Below are positions 44,155-54,739 of a DNA stretch of 64,000 bases, piece by piece. Numbering within the stretch: the first letter of the stretch is position 1; each line of letters begins with the position of its first letter. A program made the position numbers and the translations under genes. The notes under the pieces were generated by a model, which was not told the origin of the DNA, searched no databases, and saw only the letters and a list, made by a program, of their open reading frames with translations. The stretch covers positions 1 through 64,000 of the forward strand of contig JASANG010000859.1 of NCBI GenBank assembly GCA_030248215.1. The letters are read 5' to 3'. The DNA comes from Enoplolaimus lenunculus (Eukaryota > Nematoda > Enoplea > Enoplida > Thoracostomopsidae).

Positions 44155-45850
44155 GGTTTACTATGGCTTCTTGACCCAAGTATGGCAATTGCGATGAACC
44201 TTCGCGGTGCTTCGAAATGCTCCAATATTTCAATGTCCAATTTGAAACGTTCGCTTGGTGAACGCTAGTTTAAGCTGCTTTACATTTGAACCGTGCGTTC
44301 AAATTTTTATTCACTTCCTTAAAAATAATTCTTCGTATCATTCGAAATTTGGAAATATTACTTTTGTAAAATTGAAATAAGCCTATTCTTTGTTTTAAAA
44401 GCTACATTAATTATAAGGTCATTCCTGTAGCTATCTGAACATGCTTAATTGGCTAAAAAATTCTGAGAAACTTGCAAGAATGTCACAGCACTTACAGGCG
44501 AGGTTGAAGATTTTCTAGCAGAGCCAAAATTTTGGAATGGCGCCGAGCTCCCGCTGACCGCACTGTGGCTAAGGACCGGATGAAAGATTATTCTTTTTAT
44601 TCGGCATATATCCGATGTTGTGCTTAGGTTTGTATCTATAACAGTCCAGCAATTGTTATTTTGTTATTGCATTCGTGCTATCACAGCATCGTGTGCACCT
44701 CTTAAATCTTAGCTTTACAAAATACAAGATACCACACAGGCTATAAATTTGGCCAATTTTACGAGTGCACAAAGCTTCGATGTGTTTTCGCCTGAATTAG
44801 GATTTCAACTATTAATTAGTGACATCTGGAGAGCCTGATAAATCAAATACAGCCAGAAAACATGTCAGATGTTATGCGACATAGAATTTTTGCTACATAA
44901 ATAATTATTTTAATTAGTACATACAGCTTTTGTTTTACATGTTGTGTTAAAAACTTCACCACCATCAGTAGCGAATCAAAAATAAATGAAATTGTAGCAC
45001 AAACTCTTAATACAAAATTTGGCTTTTGATCCTTGTTAAAGGAATAAGACCTGTACGCCCCCTCATTAATCCGCCAGTGAACACCAACGCATATTATCTC
45101 GCCGCACTTTGTTGGTAATTTGAGCGGGACTCAAAGCCGCCGAAACCACTTTTAGTTTCTCCTGGAAGATTTAATGAAGTTTTGTTAGGCAGAATCATGT
45201 CAAAATATTTATTTTGTCCACATTAACATTCTCATCCCTGTCTGAAATTTTAACTGGACGCAGTGCTGGTATTAGCACTATGTTTTGAGGGCACAAAACC
45301 GTTGGACAAGCAATAGGGTAGCTGTATTCTACCAATATTTTTACAGGAACAATTTAAATAAACGCTCCTATAGGTTTCAGTGTTACAATAATCTGCTCGT
45401 ACCTAAACTTACAAAATTCCCATCCCGTCAGCATTCTGCATCACATGTAAAGTCAACGCTTGACTTTTGCTAAGACAATGTGAAATAGGTATCCAGACAA
45501 CAAATTATTTTTGAAACAGAGGGGCTCCAAACGGTCTCAATTCCGTAGAAAGAATTTTTGTCCCTTTATGAAAAAGTTTTAGCCTTATTTGTAACAACTG
45601 CGAACTCTTGTATGCCCACCTAAACTTTTTACCCTTCTGACTTATTGAACTGGCTACGGCTCTGATATTTCAACTTAAATTTGATAACAATAAAGTTTCA
45701 AATTTATGTAGTCGCAATTCTATAAGTAGAGGTAATTCTACAAAAATGTTTCATATTTTAAAGCGTTGAAACTCATAGTTTTCGTACAACAGTCATAAAA
45801 CAAGCGCGGTTATTACAGAAAATGATTTACGAAAATGAGTTAACTGTTTC
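44155..45850. other. No certain feature
   Basis: About 1.7 kb of AT-rich DNA. A fragment of the GGGCGTAGCC repeat (GCGAACTCTTGTATGCCCAC ... GGCTACGGCTC) lies near 45600-45665. Confidence 0.3.
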
Positions 45851-45859
45851 GGACATGTA

Positions 45860-46045
45860 AACGATAAGGGGCTGAACTATTTTCCGCAGGATTGCAATAG
45901 AGTAAGCTTAAGATTTAGGCTAATTTTTTTCTTAGACTTAGGCTTATGAATATGCTTACACTACCAGCGCTGCACGCTACCTGATGGGTAACCCGAGTAC
46001 GGGTAAGAAAATTTTGGCGCGGGTATTCCGGCGTGTAAAGAATTT
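45860..46045. mobile_element. Family 3 fragment followed by a CCCGCG repeat fragment
   Basis: ATAGAGTAAGCTTAAGATTT and TTAGGCTTATGAATATGCTT belong to family 3. TGATGGGTAACCCGAGTACG with GCGCGGGTATTCC then resembles the intron 3 repeat at 34480. Confidence 0.45.
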
Positions 46046-46249
46046 GAAAGCGCTTGTAAAAATTTGTGATTCTTTACCCACTAAAATTTTCATAAGAAAC
46101 TTGAAACCAGGAATTTAGAATAAGTAAACTTGTAAGCTGTTTTTACCGTATGAGTCAAAAATAAGTATGAGTACTCTTGAAGTGTGCTGTTAAATTGAAA
46201 ATTGTTTGTGGGTTTTTGAATTGCAGCAAGAACAACAATATATGTATTC

Positions 46250-46530
46250 CGTTATTCGGTGCCCGGACAGAAGACCGCCGGATAAGTGACAGCCAGACAG
46301 ATGGCCGCCGGACAAAAGTCCGTCTGGACAAAGGATAGGAAGCCACCTGGACAAAAGGCCGCCTGGACAACAGACAGTCCGGACAAAAGGCCGCCTGGAC
46401 AACAGACAGTCCGGACAAAAGGCCGCCTGGACAACAGACAGTCCGGACAAAAGGCCACCTGGACAAAAGGCCGCCTGGACAAAAGACCGCCTGGACAAAA
46501 GACCGTCCGAACAAAAGACCGTTAAAAACA
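46250..46530. repeat. Minisatellite of about 30-32 bp units
   Basis: Units built from GGACAAAAGGCCGCCTGGAC and AACAGACAGTCC repeat about nine times, the central three almost identical. GC content is far above the surroundings. The unit lacks stop codons in several frames, which explains 76-173 codon ORFs on both strands (for example repeated LLSRRPFVQ). Confidence 0.85.
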
Positions 46531-46609
46531 TCTAACGTGCGGACAATACGTCTTGACACATATGGCCCAACCGGTATATTTTTTACGCTATGCCCAGGGA
46601 TGGTCGGTA

Positions 46610-46875
46610 TCGATGAAAAACAGAGACCGAGACTTGACTGGCGAGACAGACCATAAAAACTGCCAGGATCGGTCAATTTTTGGTTATCACGGGAAATTTA
46701 AAGTTTTCAAAATATACTATTTGTAATGCTTTTCAGTTTTTTTATGTTTTTTAGAATATCGCATTCGCTGAATCATCGACTTTTGGTTTTTCTCAAAGAG
46801 TCACCACGACTCAAAAAACGAGACGGAGACCGAGAGCTGTCAAATATAGAGACTTACCGAGACCAAAGACTCCCA
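46610..46875. repeat. GAGACCGAGAC repeat fragment
   Basis: GATCGGTCAATTTTTGG, GAGACCGAGACTTGACTGGC and GAGACGGAGACCGAGAG match a block also present near 36690 and 11140. Ends are not defined. Confidence 0.4.
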
Positions 46876-46881
46876 TCTCTA

Positions 46882-47092
46882 CACAGCAAAAAATGGTGAG
46901 TCAAATTGACTCTCTCCAAAATAGGCTCTACGGGACTACACAAACTGAGTCAAATTCGACTCAGCCAGAGTCAAAACATGCGCCTCAGTGAATCGAATTT
47001 CACTCAGCCGGAGTTGAATTTTGACTCAATTTGTGTAGTCCCGTAGAGCCTATTTCGGAGAGAGTCAATTTGACTCACCATTTTTTGCTGTG
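46882..47092. mobile_element. TA-flanked palindromic MITE, family 5
   Basis: CACAGCAAAAAATGGTGAGT followed by CAAATTGACTCTCTCC is mirrored by the inverse at the right, and nearly all 211 bases pair with one another. TA borders both sides (46880-46881, 47093-47094). Confidence 0.87.
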
Positions 47093-47133
47093 TATACACA
47101 GGAATTTTAATTATCCAAACTGGCAACGTTTGT

Positions 47134-47712
47134 GTGATCTGCAGTAAACAATGTTCCTCAACGGCTCTGCTGGTTGTATTGGCTATGGGAATTGTTTTTG
47201 TAGCTACGCTATTTAGTTGCAAAGTAGTTGTTACTTTTGATTTCGTGGAAATTCGTTTTCGATTTACGATTTTGTCGTACAATCGCTTCAGTTATAAAAT
47301 GGTTTCTGGTGATTTTTTAGGAAAATCTTTACCCACTTACACCTCTGTATACTACTGGTACGACCCTGTTCTGCACATTGGTCTGATTCTACTTTGGCAC
47401 AACAAACAGCTTGCCACAGTGGCAAATTCGGTTCAAACATTTTTTGTTCCTTTGTCGATATTCTTAAATGCGATTACCACTTGTCACCAGTTAGCGAGAG
47501 TTTTTCAAACTGACGAACATCTACAATTGAATTCGACCCTACGAGTTGAATTTGACTCTGGTCAAGTGGCATTTGGCTTAATTTGTGTGTCCCGAAAAGC
47601 CAATTTCCGAGAAAGTCAATTTGACTCACCATTTTTTGCAGTGTATGACAAATCAAATACGAAGAATGTTCTAAATTTAAAATCGTACAATTACTACTGG
47701 TTCGAATGTTAA
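47134..47712 (+). CDS. Long ORF, possible exon, function unknown
   Basis: A 192-codon open frame, unusually long for this AT-rich DNA; it extends upstream to about 47095. The first half has a strongly hydrophobic stretch (STALLVVLAMGIVFVATLF) and weaker ones (HIGLILLWHN, VPLSIFLNAIT), suggesting membrane segments. The last 35 residues or so are the half-copy of family 5 at 47535, so they are not ancestral coding sequence. TACGACCCTGTTCTGCACAT at 47358 also resembles a family 3 end. A chance ORF assembled from repeats is a real alternative. No ATG in a strong context was identified. Confidence 0.22.
   Translation: MICSKQCSSTALLVVLAMGIVFVATLFSCKVVVTFDFVEIRFRFTILSYNRFSYKMVSGDFLGKSLPTYTSVYYWYDPVLHIGLILLWHNKQLATVANSVQTFFVPLSIFLNAITTCHQLARVFQTDEHLQLNSTLRVEFDSGQVAFGLICVSRKANFRESQFDSPFFAVYDKSNTKNVLNLKSYNYYWFEC
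47535..47643. mobile_element. Half copy of palindromic MITE, family 5
   Basis: GTTGAATTTGACTCTGG and GAAAGTCAATTTGACTCACC, ATTTTTTGCAGTG and TA match the right half of the element at 46882. The left half is not recognisable. Confidence 0.65.
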
Positions 47713-48126
47713 TAAACGCATCACCAAATAGCAATTGGTGCCGTATACCTTTGACAATACAGGCCCTTATTGTTGTGGTGCATGAGCGGTACTTTACTCG
47801 AATTTTACTGTTTGTTACTCTCACGTCTCAATATCAGTAGACAAATTGCAAAAAATACTTGCACGATTCGATCAGTTTGTGTTTTTTGTTTGTTGAGTGC
47901 TTTTCTTTGTTTCCTTGAACAGCATCGCTTTTATATAACTAAAACTGATATTTGCCATAAAAGAAGATTTCATGATTCGACGATACAACACACATCTGTG
48001 GGGAATATGCCTCAGAATGTGAAATTATAATTCGTGTTGATTTATTAAACCTTACGTTATACTTTCACTAGTTGGAAATATTCTAAGTACACAATCTGAT
48101 TTCTCAATCACACATTCCTACCATTT

Positions 48127-48300
48127 TAACAGGGCGTGAAGCTAGAAATGGGTCAGGGTCATCACCCCTAGAAAAAAATTTAAGCCGTCCTAGAAAATAT
48201 TCAACCTTGGTCGTTAGTTGTATGTCATCGAAATTATTTGTATGTCCCTGCTCAATATATTTTAGCCCTCCTAGCAATGTGAGCTGGCTACGGATCTAAT
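48127..48300. mobile_element. GGGCGTAGCC repeat element, uninterrupted copy
   Basis: GGGCGTGAAGCTAGAAATGG and the inverse GTGAGCTGGCTACGG enclose TCAACCTTGGTCGTTAGTTG and GCCCTCCTAGCAATG blocks, as in the split copy at 41927. Confidence 0.6.
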
Positions 48301-49069
48301 TTTAGAAATACCCGCAATCATCTGTAAATGCCTGTGCGCTATTTCGGTTCTAGGAAAGCATGGAAACAATGATCATCGATATTAAACGTCGAACATCTTT
48401 CCACTGATTTGACTACTGTTGCAATTGTATAAATTTAAGATTTACAGCTGTCGTAATTCGCTGGTATCACAACCTGTTAGTAAACCTGAAACATATATGG
48501 ATGCTACACACAGTTGAGAATACAGGATTCTAGTTTGAAAACAAAATACTATCAGCGGATACATCCAAACCACGCATATATGGTCCGTGGACTGGGTTTA
48601 AAATTAATGGTTCTAAATAAATATCTTTTAAAAGTTTATTTTATTTTTAGATTATCGAACGCACGGTTGTTTTCGGACGCATTTCAGCTTAGATAACGAG
48701 CATCTAGGGACTCACACCACAGTTCAAATCGGAAATTTTGGTGGCACAAAATATTGTTGAAACTGGGACAACTTTTGAAAGTTTTTTTGTTAAACTTTGG
48801 GTTTGGCTGTATATCATTTAGTCAAAGGACCAAAACTTTTAGTGACCAGTGATGATTTGTAATATGGCAAAAACACTAAAATTCTCTATTCAAATATTGG
48901 CAAGATTAGGGGCAAAACAAAATGCTATTTTTAGATTGGCTAAATCAAGAGTGAATGATCGTCTGGGCAAGAGTGTGCAACTTGGTACATTCTGGGCAAC
49001 ACGAATTCATCTAGCGCACGTTGCATTTTTGGCCTACTGCTTACTTCGTGGGATTGAGACTATAAGGTA
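48301..49069. other. No certain feature
   Basis: AT-rich. A single family 9-like end (GGATGCTACACACAGTTGAG) lies near 48498. Confidence 0.3.
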
Positions 49070-49700
49070 GGTTACCCTGGATCGAAAGTCCTTGCCACCC
49101 ATCCTTGGCGGGTACTCCTTATGGTTTGATCGAGGTTGGCTACTGTGTCTAGTTATGCTACTCCGCCCGATCACGTCCGGGATGGGTTTCCCATCTCGGG
49201 CTCGCAATGTATACACCATCAGAACGCAAACACTTATCGCTACCGGATCGTTGAGAAAAATGTCGCATATAATTCTGTTTGGTAAAAGTTCCTCGCCGGC
49301 TGCAAGCCGGCGAACGCCGTTGAAACACAGATTATCCCGAAAAAGCTTTGGGGCTAGGAGACTCTTATCCTCGCGCATTCCTGCCCCCAGGTAAAATTTC
49401 TGACCACCGTGGCAAAATTGCATTGACCATCCAGTGGGCAGGAAAAATTCGGAGTGCGGGGAAAAATAAATTCTTGGTAAAAAGGAGTTGGTCAAAAAGG
49501 AAAAAGAAAAATGGGAACCCGCACCGCCTATTTCTAAGGCTGTAGAAATTTTTACTATACGCAATAATCATTCAATACTCAGCGCTCAAAAATCACCCGG
49601 GAAAAAGAAAAAGGAAAAAGGAAAAAGAAAAATATCCACCTCCGGTCCGGATACGATAACAAATTCCGACCCGGGCTTGCTCGGTAGCGACCCGCGCAAG
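49070..49700. other. GC-rich island with hairpins and overlapping ORFs
   Basis: The region is clearly GC-richer than its surroundings and holds hairpins: GATGGGTTTCCCATC near 49180 and CGCCGGCTGCAAGCCGGCG near 49294. A 176-codon minus-strand ORF (49034-49564) and a 100-codon plus-strand ORF (49092-49394) overlap fully. Neither shows a domain. It could be 3' exons of the PAM2 gene, a structured RNA or a non-LTR element end; I cannot decide. Confidence 0.35.
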
Positions 49701-50001
49701 TCTGAGTCCGAACTAACCAAAAAATATTCCCGTCCTGCGGAAATCCAACGAAAACAGTGGCGCGCCAATTCGGTAAAAACAATAATCTCAGAGTCAGTAC
49801 TGAAACAGAATTTCCACACAACCCAAAAATCATAGGGGCTAACATCCCTTATCAAATCGGACACCTTTGGTTTATTATGAAGTTATAACCCAGTATTACC
49901 TTATGCATTATTCAATATATCTATGTCATGTTTAAACATTGAGCCATACCTAATGTTCCTAGGTTTCTACCTATAGACTTGACCAAAACATGGCTCTTTA
50001 C

Positions 50002-50229
50002 CTGTTCCGCCTCTCGCCGTAGCGTGGTTTCCCATGCTGCTACTTCTTCCCGAGCCGGGGGACTTGCCGCCCACCGGCCCCCTTCCGGTGTTGCCGGACG
50101 AAACTCTTCCGCGAGCGGATTCAACCGAGCTAACGTTCTAGGTGATACGGGAATTGTTTCCGACGTTGAAGACGCCGACTTCGTCGGTGGAGGAGTTCGC
50201 GGCGGGCTATCCCGAGCATTTTGGTCCAT
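50002..50229 (-). CDS. First coding exon of a PAM2-motif (PABP-binding) protein
   Basis: On the minus strand the exon starts at ATG (50229) with MDQNARDSPPRTPPPTKSAS and runs 76 codons in phase 0 to a strong donor, GAACAG/GTAAAG (donor at 50000-50001). Residues 34-46 read ARLNPLAEEFRPA, an exact fit to the PAM2 consensus (L-N-P-x-A-x-x-F-x-P) that binds the MLLE domain of poly(A)-binding protein. PAM2 is known in PAIP1/2, ataxin-2, eRF3, TOB and others. The rest is Pro/Ser/Thr-rich and then charged (EEVAAWETTLRREAEQ), as in disordered N-termini. Codon usage is GC-rich and regular. The following exons should lie below 50000 on the minus strand but I could not identify them, so the gene cannot be named. 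Confidence 0.55.
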
Positions 50230-50639
50230 GTTTGAGCCAAGTTTGTTGGTTTTATCGCTTGAAATAAAAGTTTGAACAGTTTCGACGTTGGTAGTGAACA
50301 AATTTCATTAGCCGAAATAGTACACACGGTTAAATGCGTAATTGTATATTTTATTTCGTAATGAACCTGAATGCAATTGGGTTAAAACCACGGTTGAGTC
50401 GAGCTAGACTCAACCGGAGTCTAACCCAACTCGAAAATCGCTTTCACAACTAATTTTTCTCCTAGATACACACATCGAGAAATTTCAATTGGAAAACCGC
50501 GTACCGCCACCCGTACCGGAACAGCCCGTACGGCGCTTGTACCGGCCACCACGGTACGAGCGCTATCTTTCACCAAAAAGGAAAACATAAACTGCGAAAT
50601 TACCATAAACACCGATTTATTTTCCACACCTAACATTCA

Positions 50640-52740
50640 CCCAAAACCATGTCATTAGACGAAAACCAAATATTCCTCCGGTGAAATTTTTAAGGTAAAC
50701 TCATAGTCACCATCATAATAATACGTTACAAAAGGCAGAAAAACATTAGCGCACCATTCCACGAAGAGAAAACTAGAAAACTAACTCCAAGCCAAGAAAC
50801 TTGCACAGCAATCACTAGCTAACTAACTTTATTCAATACCAAAATATTAAATAACTTTTCTTCACATTCAACTAAATTCGGACAAAATAGCATCATTCCG
50901 TTAAAACCAACTAAATAAAACTGCAACTACTCAAATTTATCGCCCTTTCGGTTCTTCAAAGAACTATAAACTCGTCAAAACACCTTTGACCGCCAAATTT
51001 GAACTCAATATTTCAAATATCCAATAACAAATTTCACAGAGTTCAAATTATACAAAATAAACGTCAAGGAATTCAAAACTAACAAGATCAAACTAACATA
51101 ACCGCTTTACACATCCACACAAATACATTCCAGTCATTTAAAATATATATATTATAAATTTCACCTCCAGAACTCCAAATTTCAAAAATTTGAAAATCCA
51201 CATAATTTTCACCATACTATCAAAGCCAATAGGAGACAGTAAGGACCGCCCCGGGCTCAAAACACTCGAATCTAACTCAAATCCACTCTTTCCGCTAGTT
51301 TTACTCACCTGCGCTCTCCCTTCAGACCCCTAGATCTCAAATTTGAAACCACCAAATCTCACGCCTACGGAGTACTACACCCAGGGGTCACACACTTGGA
51401 TCCCCCAGGTGAATACCCCGCTACGGCTCCAAAAACATTTCCACCGGTGGTTTTCCAACCCGACACGCTCAAGTTTCGCGTCTCTCGGGTTTCCCCAGAA
51501 AATTTCAACTCAGCGGAGTCACGGATCCAGTGGTATCCCTACAGAGACTTGCGGAAACAGAAAAAGTACAAAATATGCCAATGGAAAAATGTGCTTTGTT
51601 TATATTCTTGAAATTATGTGAATTTTTCTTTATATGCTTCAAGTGATTTACATGTCATACGACCCCCAATGTGACGGGAGCAGCAGGCAAAACCGTAACG
51701 AGTGCTGGCACATTTTATAACGCCCGAAATCAGAAAGTTGCACACTCTCGTTTAAGAGTGATATTCACCCTTGGTAAAAATGAAGAATCTGTTGTAACTT
51801 CTTGACTATACAGGAAAAATCAGCTAAAGCTATTGGTTTCAGCTAAATGCCCTGTGCCTAAGCGCCCTAGCAAGTTATTTAACCCCTTCTCACATTGAGT
51901 TGCCTATAGGCAACTCAGCGCAGTGTATATACGTTAAATAATGTATATCGCACCGTGTTTAACAATTGCAACAGATATACATAGTACTAAATCACTACAA
52001 GACGTGAGCGCCCCGTCGGGATCGAGCGTCAAGCTCCTATAGCTCAGTGGTGATGGTATACGCCTCCCACTCCAGTCACTGGAGTTCGAATCCTAGCATA
52101 AAAGTAAGTCTCAGGGGAAATAGAAAATATTCATGTTAGAAAGGGTTAAGCAAAAAATTTTCAATTTACTATCTATAATTCCCGAGACTGCACACCCGGC
52201 TTGACGGCGTCATCTTGCACAATCCTGTACCAGATTTGACTAGATTAGCTCATACTGCCCGATTAGGCAACATAGAAAACATCTCAAAAAGTGCAAGCAA
52301 AATAATAATTTGCGAGCACCACAGAATTAAAATCGCGCTTAATTGACCTAGCGCTAATGAATCTCTGAGTACTCAGAATCACGCGCGAAATTGCTAAAAT
52401 ACAACACACCGAAACCGCTCCCACGTGGATAAAACACAAAATTGACCAACTTATAACTCAAAGTTCAACAATTGATAATAAATCTCAACATGTCACATAG
52501 ATTTTTCAGGACCCCGATTACACTATTTTAGGCATAATTTAAGGATTTTAAACCCATTTTATAAATTTGAGCACTATTCAAACCGTATTACCAAGTTTCA
52601 TAACATCTGTAACTGAATTCAGCCAAATTCAGATGATTATTGCATTTCACAAAAATCACGTTTTTTGTAACTATAACTTCAGACCTTGACACAGTTATAT
52701 CGAACTCAAACCAAATCAACATGGATTATTCGCAATAGCT
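50640..52740. other. Strand-asymmetric, G-poor stretch
   Basis: The plus strand is rich in A and C and very poor in G; in 50821-50940 I count 5 G against 25 C. The bias continues either side of the family 2 insertion. No long ORF is convincing; the 92-codon frame at 51343 has no known domain. The skew is what transcription of the minus strand can leave in introns. Confidence 0.55.
51883..52145 (+). mobile_element. TTAA/tRNA MITE, family 2, best copy
   Basis: CCCCTTCTCACATTGAG and ATGTTAGAAAGGG are the ends, bordered by TTAA (51879-51882, 52146-52149), as in piggyBac transposition. Inside are an A box (52040-52056, TAGCTCAGTGGTGATGG) and a B box (52081-52093, GGAGTTCGAATCC), 41 bases apart start to start, a normal tRNA spacing. 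The stretch before them has AGCGTCAAGCTC, conserved in all copies. Confidence 0.85.
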
Positions 52741-53670
52741 TTCACCTTTTCAAGCTTTGGGAGCACCCACACGCTCACCCGGAACCGATCTACAAAGTCT
52801 GTGAATCTATATGAGTTAATCGATTTCCAGACCTGCGCACTTGAGTGTACGGCGGCCCTTCAGAGCACTGGAACTTCAAGGGCTGCCCTTTACGGCTTAG
52901 AATTTTTCTAATGAAAGCTGTGCCTGCCGACGTGAGCTTATACGGGATCCCCTCGCTCCACGAGAGCTCACACATTCCATCAAAAATGTGATCCCAGCTA
53001 TCATTCTTCTAGATTCCGTTAAGATTCGGAGGCGCTGGGTGCAGTGACATCTGTACAATTGTGGTACTTAATACTTCGGTGGCCTGTAAAACATGAGGAA
53101 TATCCCCCATTTAAGTGGAATTAACACCCTCCTTTCATAATTGGGGTAGAATACGGACAAAAAGCAAAGCGCGCTGAGCACAATCATTACTGCACAGACC
53201 GTACCCAATGGTATACCCTTGTCAAAGAGTAATCATTCACGCTTTGCCAACCGTAGTCTAAACTTAACATAAAACAAGTAAACTGCCTTAACTTAAAGTA
53301 AATCTAAGCATATGCAAACACCTATGCGAAAATTTGCGGTATTTACGTTCGTTCTAAGGGCAGTGTGAAATTCTGGTTTCGAATTTGTGCGCCCGCGAAA
53401 CGCAAAAAAATCCAAGCATGGTTAAAATTTGAAGCGCGAGCTGAACCAGAGCCTAAAATCGCACACTTAAGTCCTATGGCTGGTTTGAGACCATAACCCT
53501 TGATATACGATGGGTAAACCTCCCAAACTTTTCTATCCCATATTTTCTGTTGTTATTCACGAGTTTCTATGGCTTAAACACATTATCGGTTTTAAGAAAA
53601 ATTGAAATTATTAATCGTTCAAATACTCAAACAGAAGGCGTATAAATTGTCTAAACTTCGTTATAATTAA
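52740..53670. other. No certain feature
   Basis: 52740-53060 is GC-richer than average (TACGGCGGCCCTTCAGAGCA, GGATCCCCTCGCTCCACGAG) but has no long ORF. The rest is AT-rich. Possible continuation of the minus-strand transcribed region. Confidence 0.3.
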
Positions 53671-53680
53671 TAGTTTGACC

Positions 53681-53912
53681 GGCCCATGTATAGAACAGGG
53701 CCGGATCGTTTTCCGGAGGGGCTATAATAGAGTCAGTTTAAGCTTTAGACTAATTTTTTGCTTAGGCTTAAGCTTAAGCTTAGGCTTAGGCTTAGGCTTA
53801 GTCTTTGGCTTACGAATAGGCTCATCCATACGCTTAAGCTTAGCCTTAGGCTTGGGCTTAGGCTTAGGAATATGCTTATACTACTGTTCCGGCCCTGTTC
53901 TATACAAGGGCC
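53681..53912. mobile_element. TTAGGC-core MITE, family 3, with perfect 8-bp duplication
   Basis: GGCCCATGTATAGAACAGGG and the inverse CCCTGTTCTATACAAGGGCC are flanked by GTTTGACC on both sides (53673-53680, 53913-53920). The core is a CTTAGG array. Confidence 0.9.
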
Positions 53913-53992
53913 GTTTGACCCATTCTCACAAAAACATTATCCATCATCATCAATGTTTGAAATCGGTTCATACTATTCAAACCCCACTCTCT

Positions 53993-54689
53993 CTGGTGAG
54001 AATACTTTTATTGTCATCATTCGACCCTACAAGCTTGACGCTCGAGCCCGAGGACGTCTCACATTTTTTGGAGATTATGTACTGTAATGACCGAATAAGA
54101 GTGAGGTAATAAGAGGGATCCCCATTTTATGTACCAATCAATAGGAGTCCGTATTCCTAATAAGAGTCCGTATGCGCATAGAGTCCCTAAACCCTAATTA
54201 GAGTTCATAAATGTCAATTATTTCTAACTGTAGCGCATAAATGACTCCAGGAACAAATAATTTGAGTTCAAAACTTTAAGGCGTACTTAAATTTTGAAAG
54301 TACATTCCTAGTATAACTTTTCACTATCGCTCAAGCTACACAAGACAAATGAACGTTTAATTCAACGGATAATTCTAGTAATGGATATATATCAGTAACG
54401 AAGGGCGGCGGAGCGTGGGTTCAAAATAAATATCAGTCCGCAACCGAAAACAAGGGGGGTACCCTCTCGAGAGGCCAAATATATATCAGTCCCCCTCTTA
54501 TTCGGGTCTACCGTATATACTTTCACAATTGTTAAAACTTGTGCAGTATGTCAACAATTTTAATATCAGCGTTCGACTATACGAGTTTGACGCTCGAGCG
54601 CAAAGTTGCTCTCATGTCTTGCGAAGCTTTCGTCTACATATCATGTGCTCTAGTTTCTCTCAGAATATAATGCCCTATGTGAGAAGTTG
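53993..54689 (-). mobile_element. TTAA/tRNA MITE, family 2, split by family 1
   Basis: CAAGCTTGACGCTCGAGC and GGAGATTATGTACTG lie left of the family 1 element at 54082. ACTTTCACAATTGTTAAAAC, which continues the family 2 sequence, lies right of it. A second partial copy (GTTTGACGCTCGAGCG ... TGTGAGAAGTTG) follows and abuts TTAA at 54690. Confidence 0.65.
54082..54513. mobile_element. Tc1/mariner-like MITE, family 1, nested in family 2
   Basis: CTGTAATGACCGAATAAGAG and the inverse CCTCTTATTCGGGTCTACCG are each bordered by TA. The interior contains CAGTAACGAAGGGC-type family blocks. Confidence 0.83.
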
Positions 54690-54739
54690 TTAAAAACATT
54701 AAAAAGTTCTCTGCTCTTCGTTTAAACCTTAGTTCAAAG

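Noticed and set aside
46250-46530. CRISPR-like array or a repeat-rich protein gene
   Set aside because: Units abut without unique spacers and the surrounding DNA is animal. The ORFs are open in several frames on both strands, which points to a stop-free minisatellite.
52035-52110. Functional tRNA gene
   Set aside because: A and B boxes are good, but acceptor and T stems do not pair properly and the sequence recurs as part of a TTAA-flanked element.
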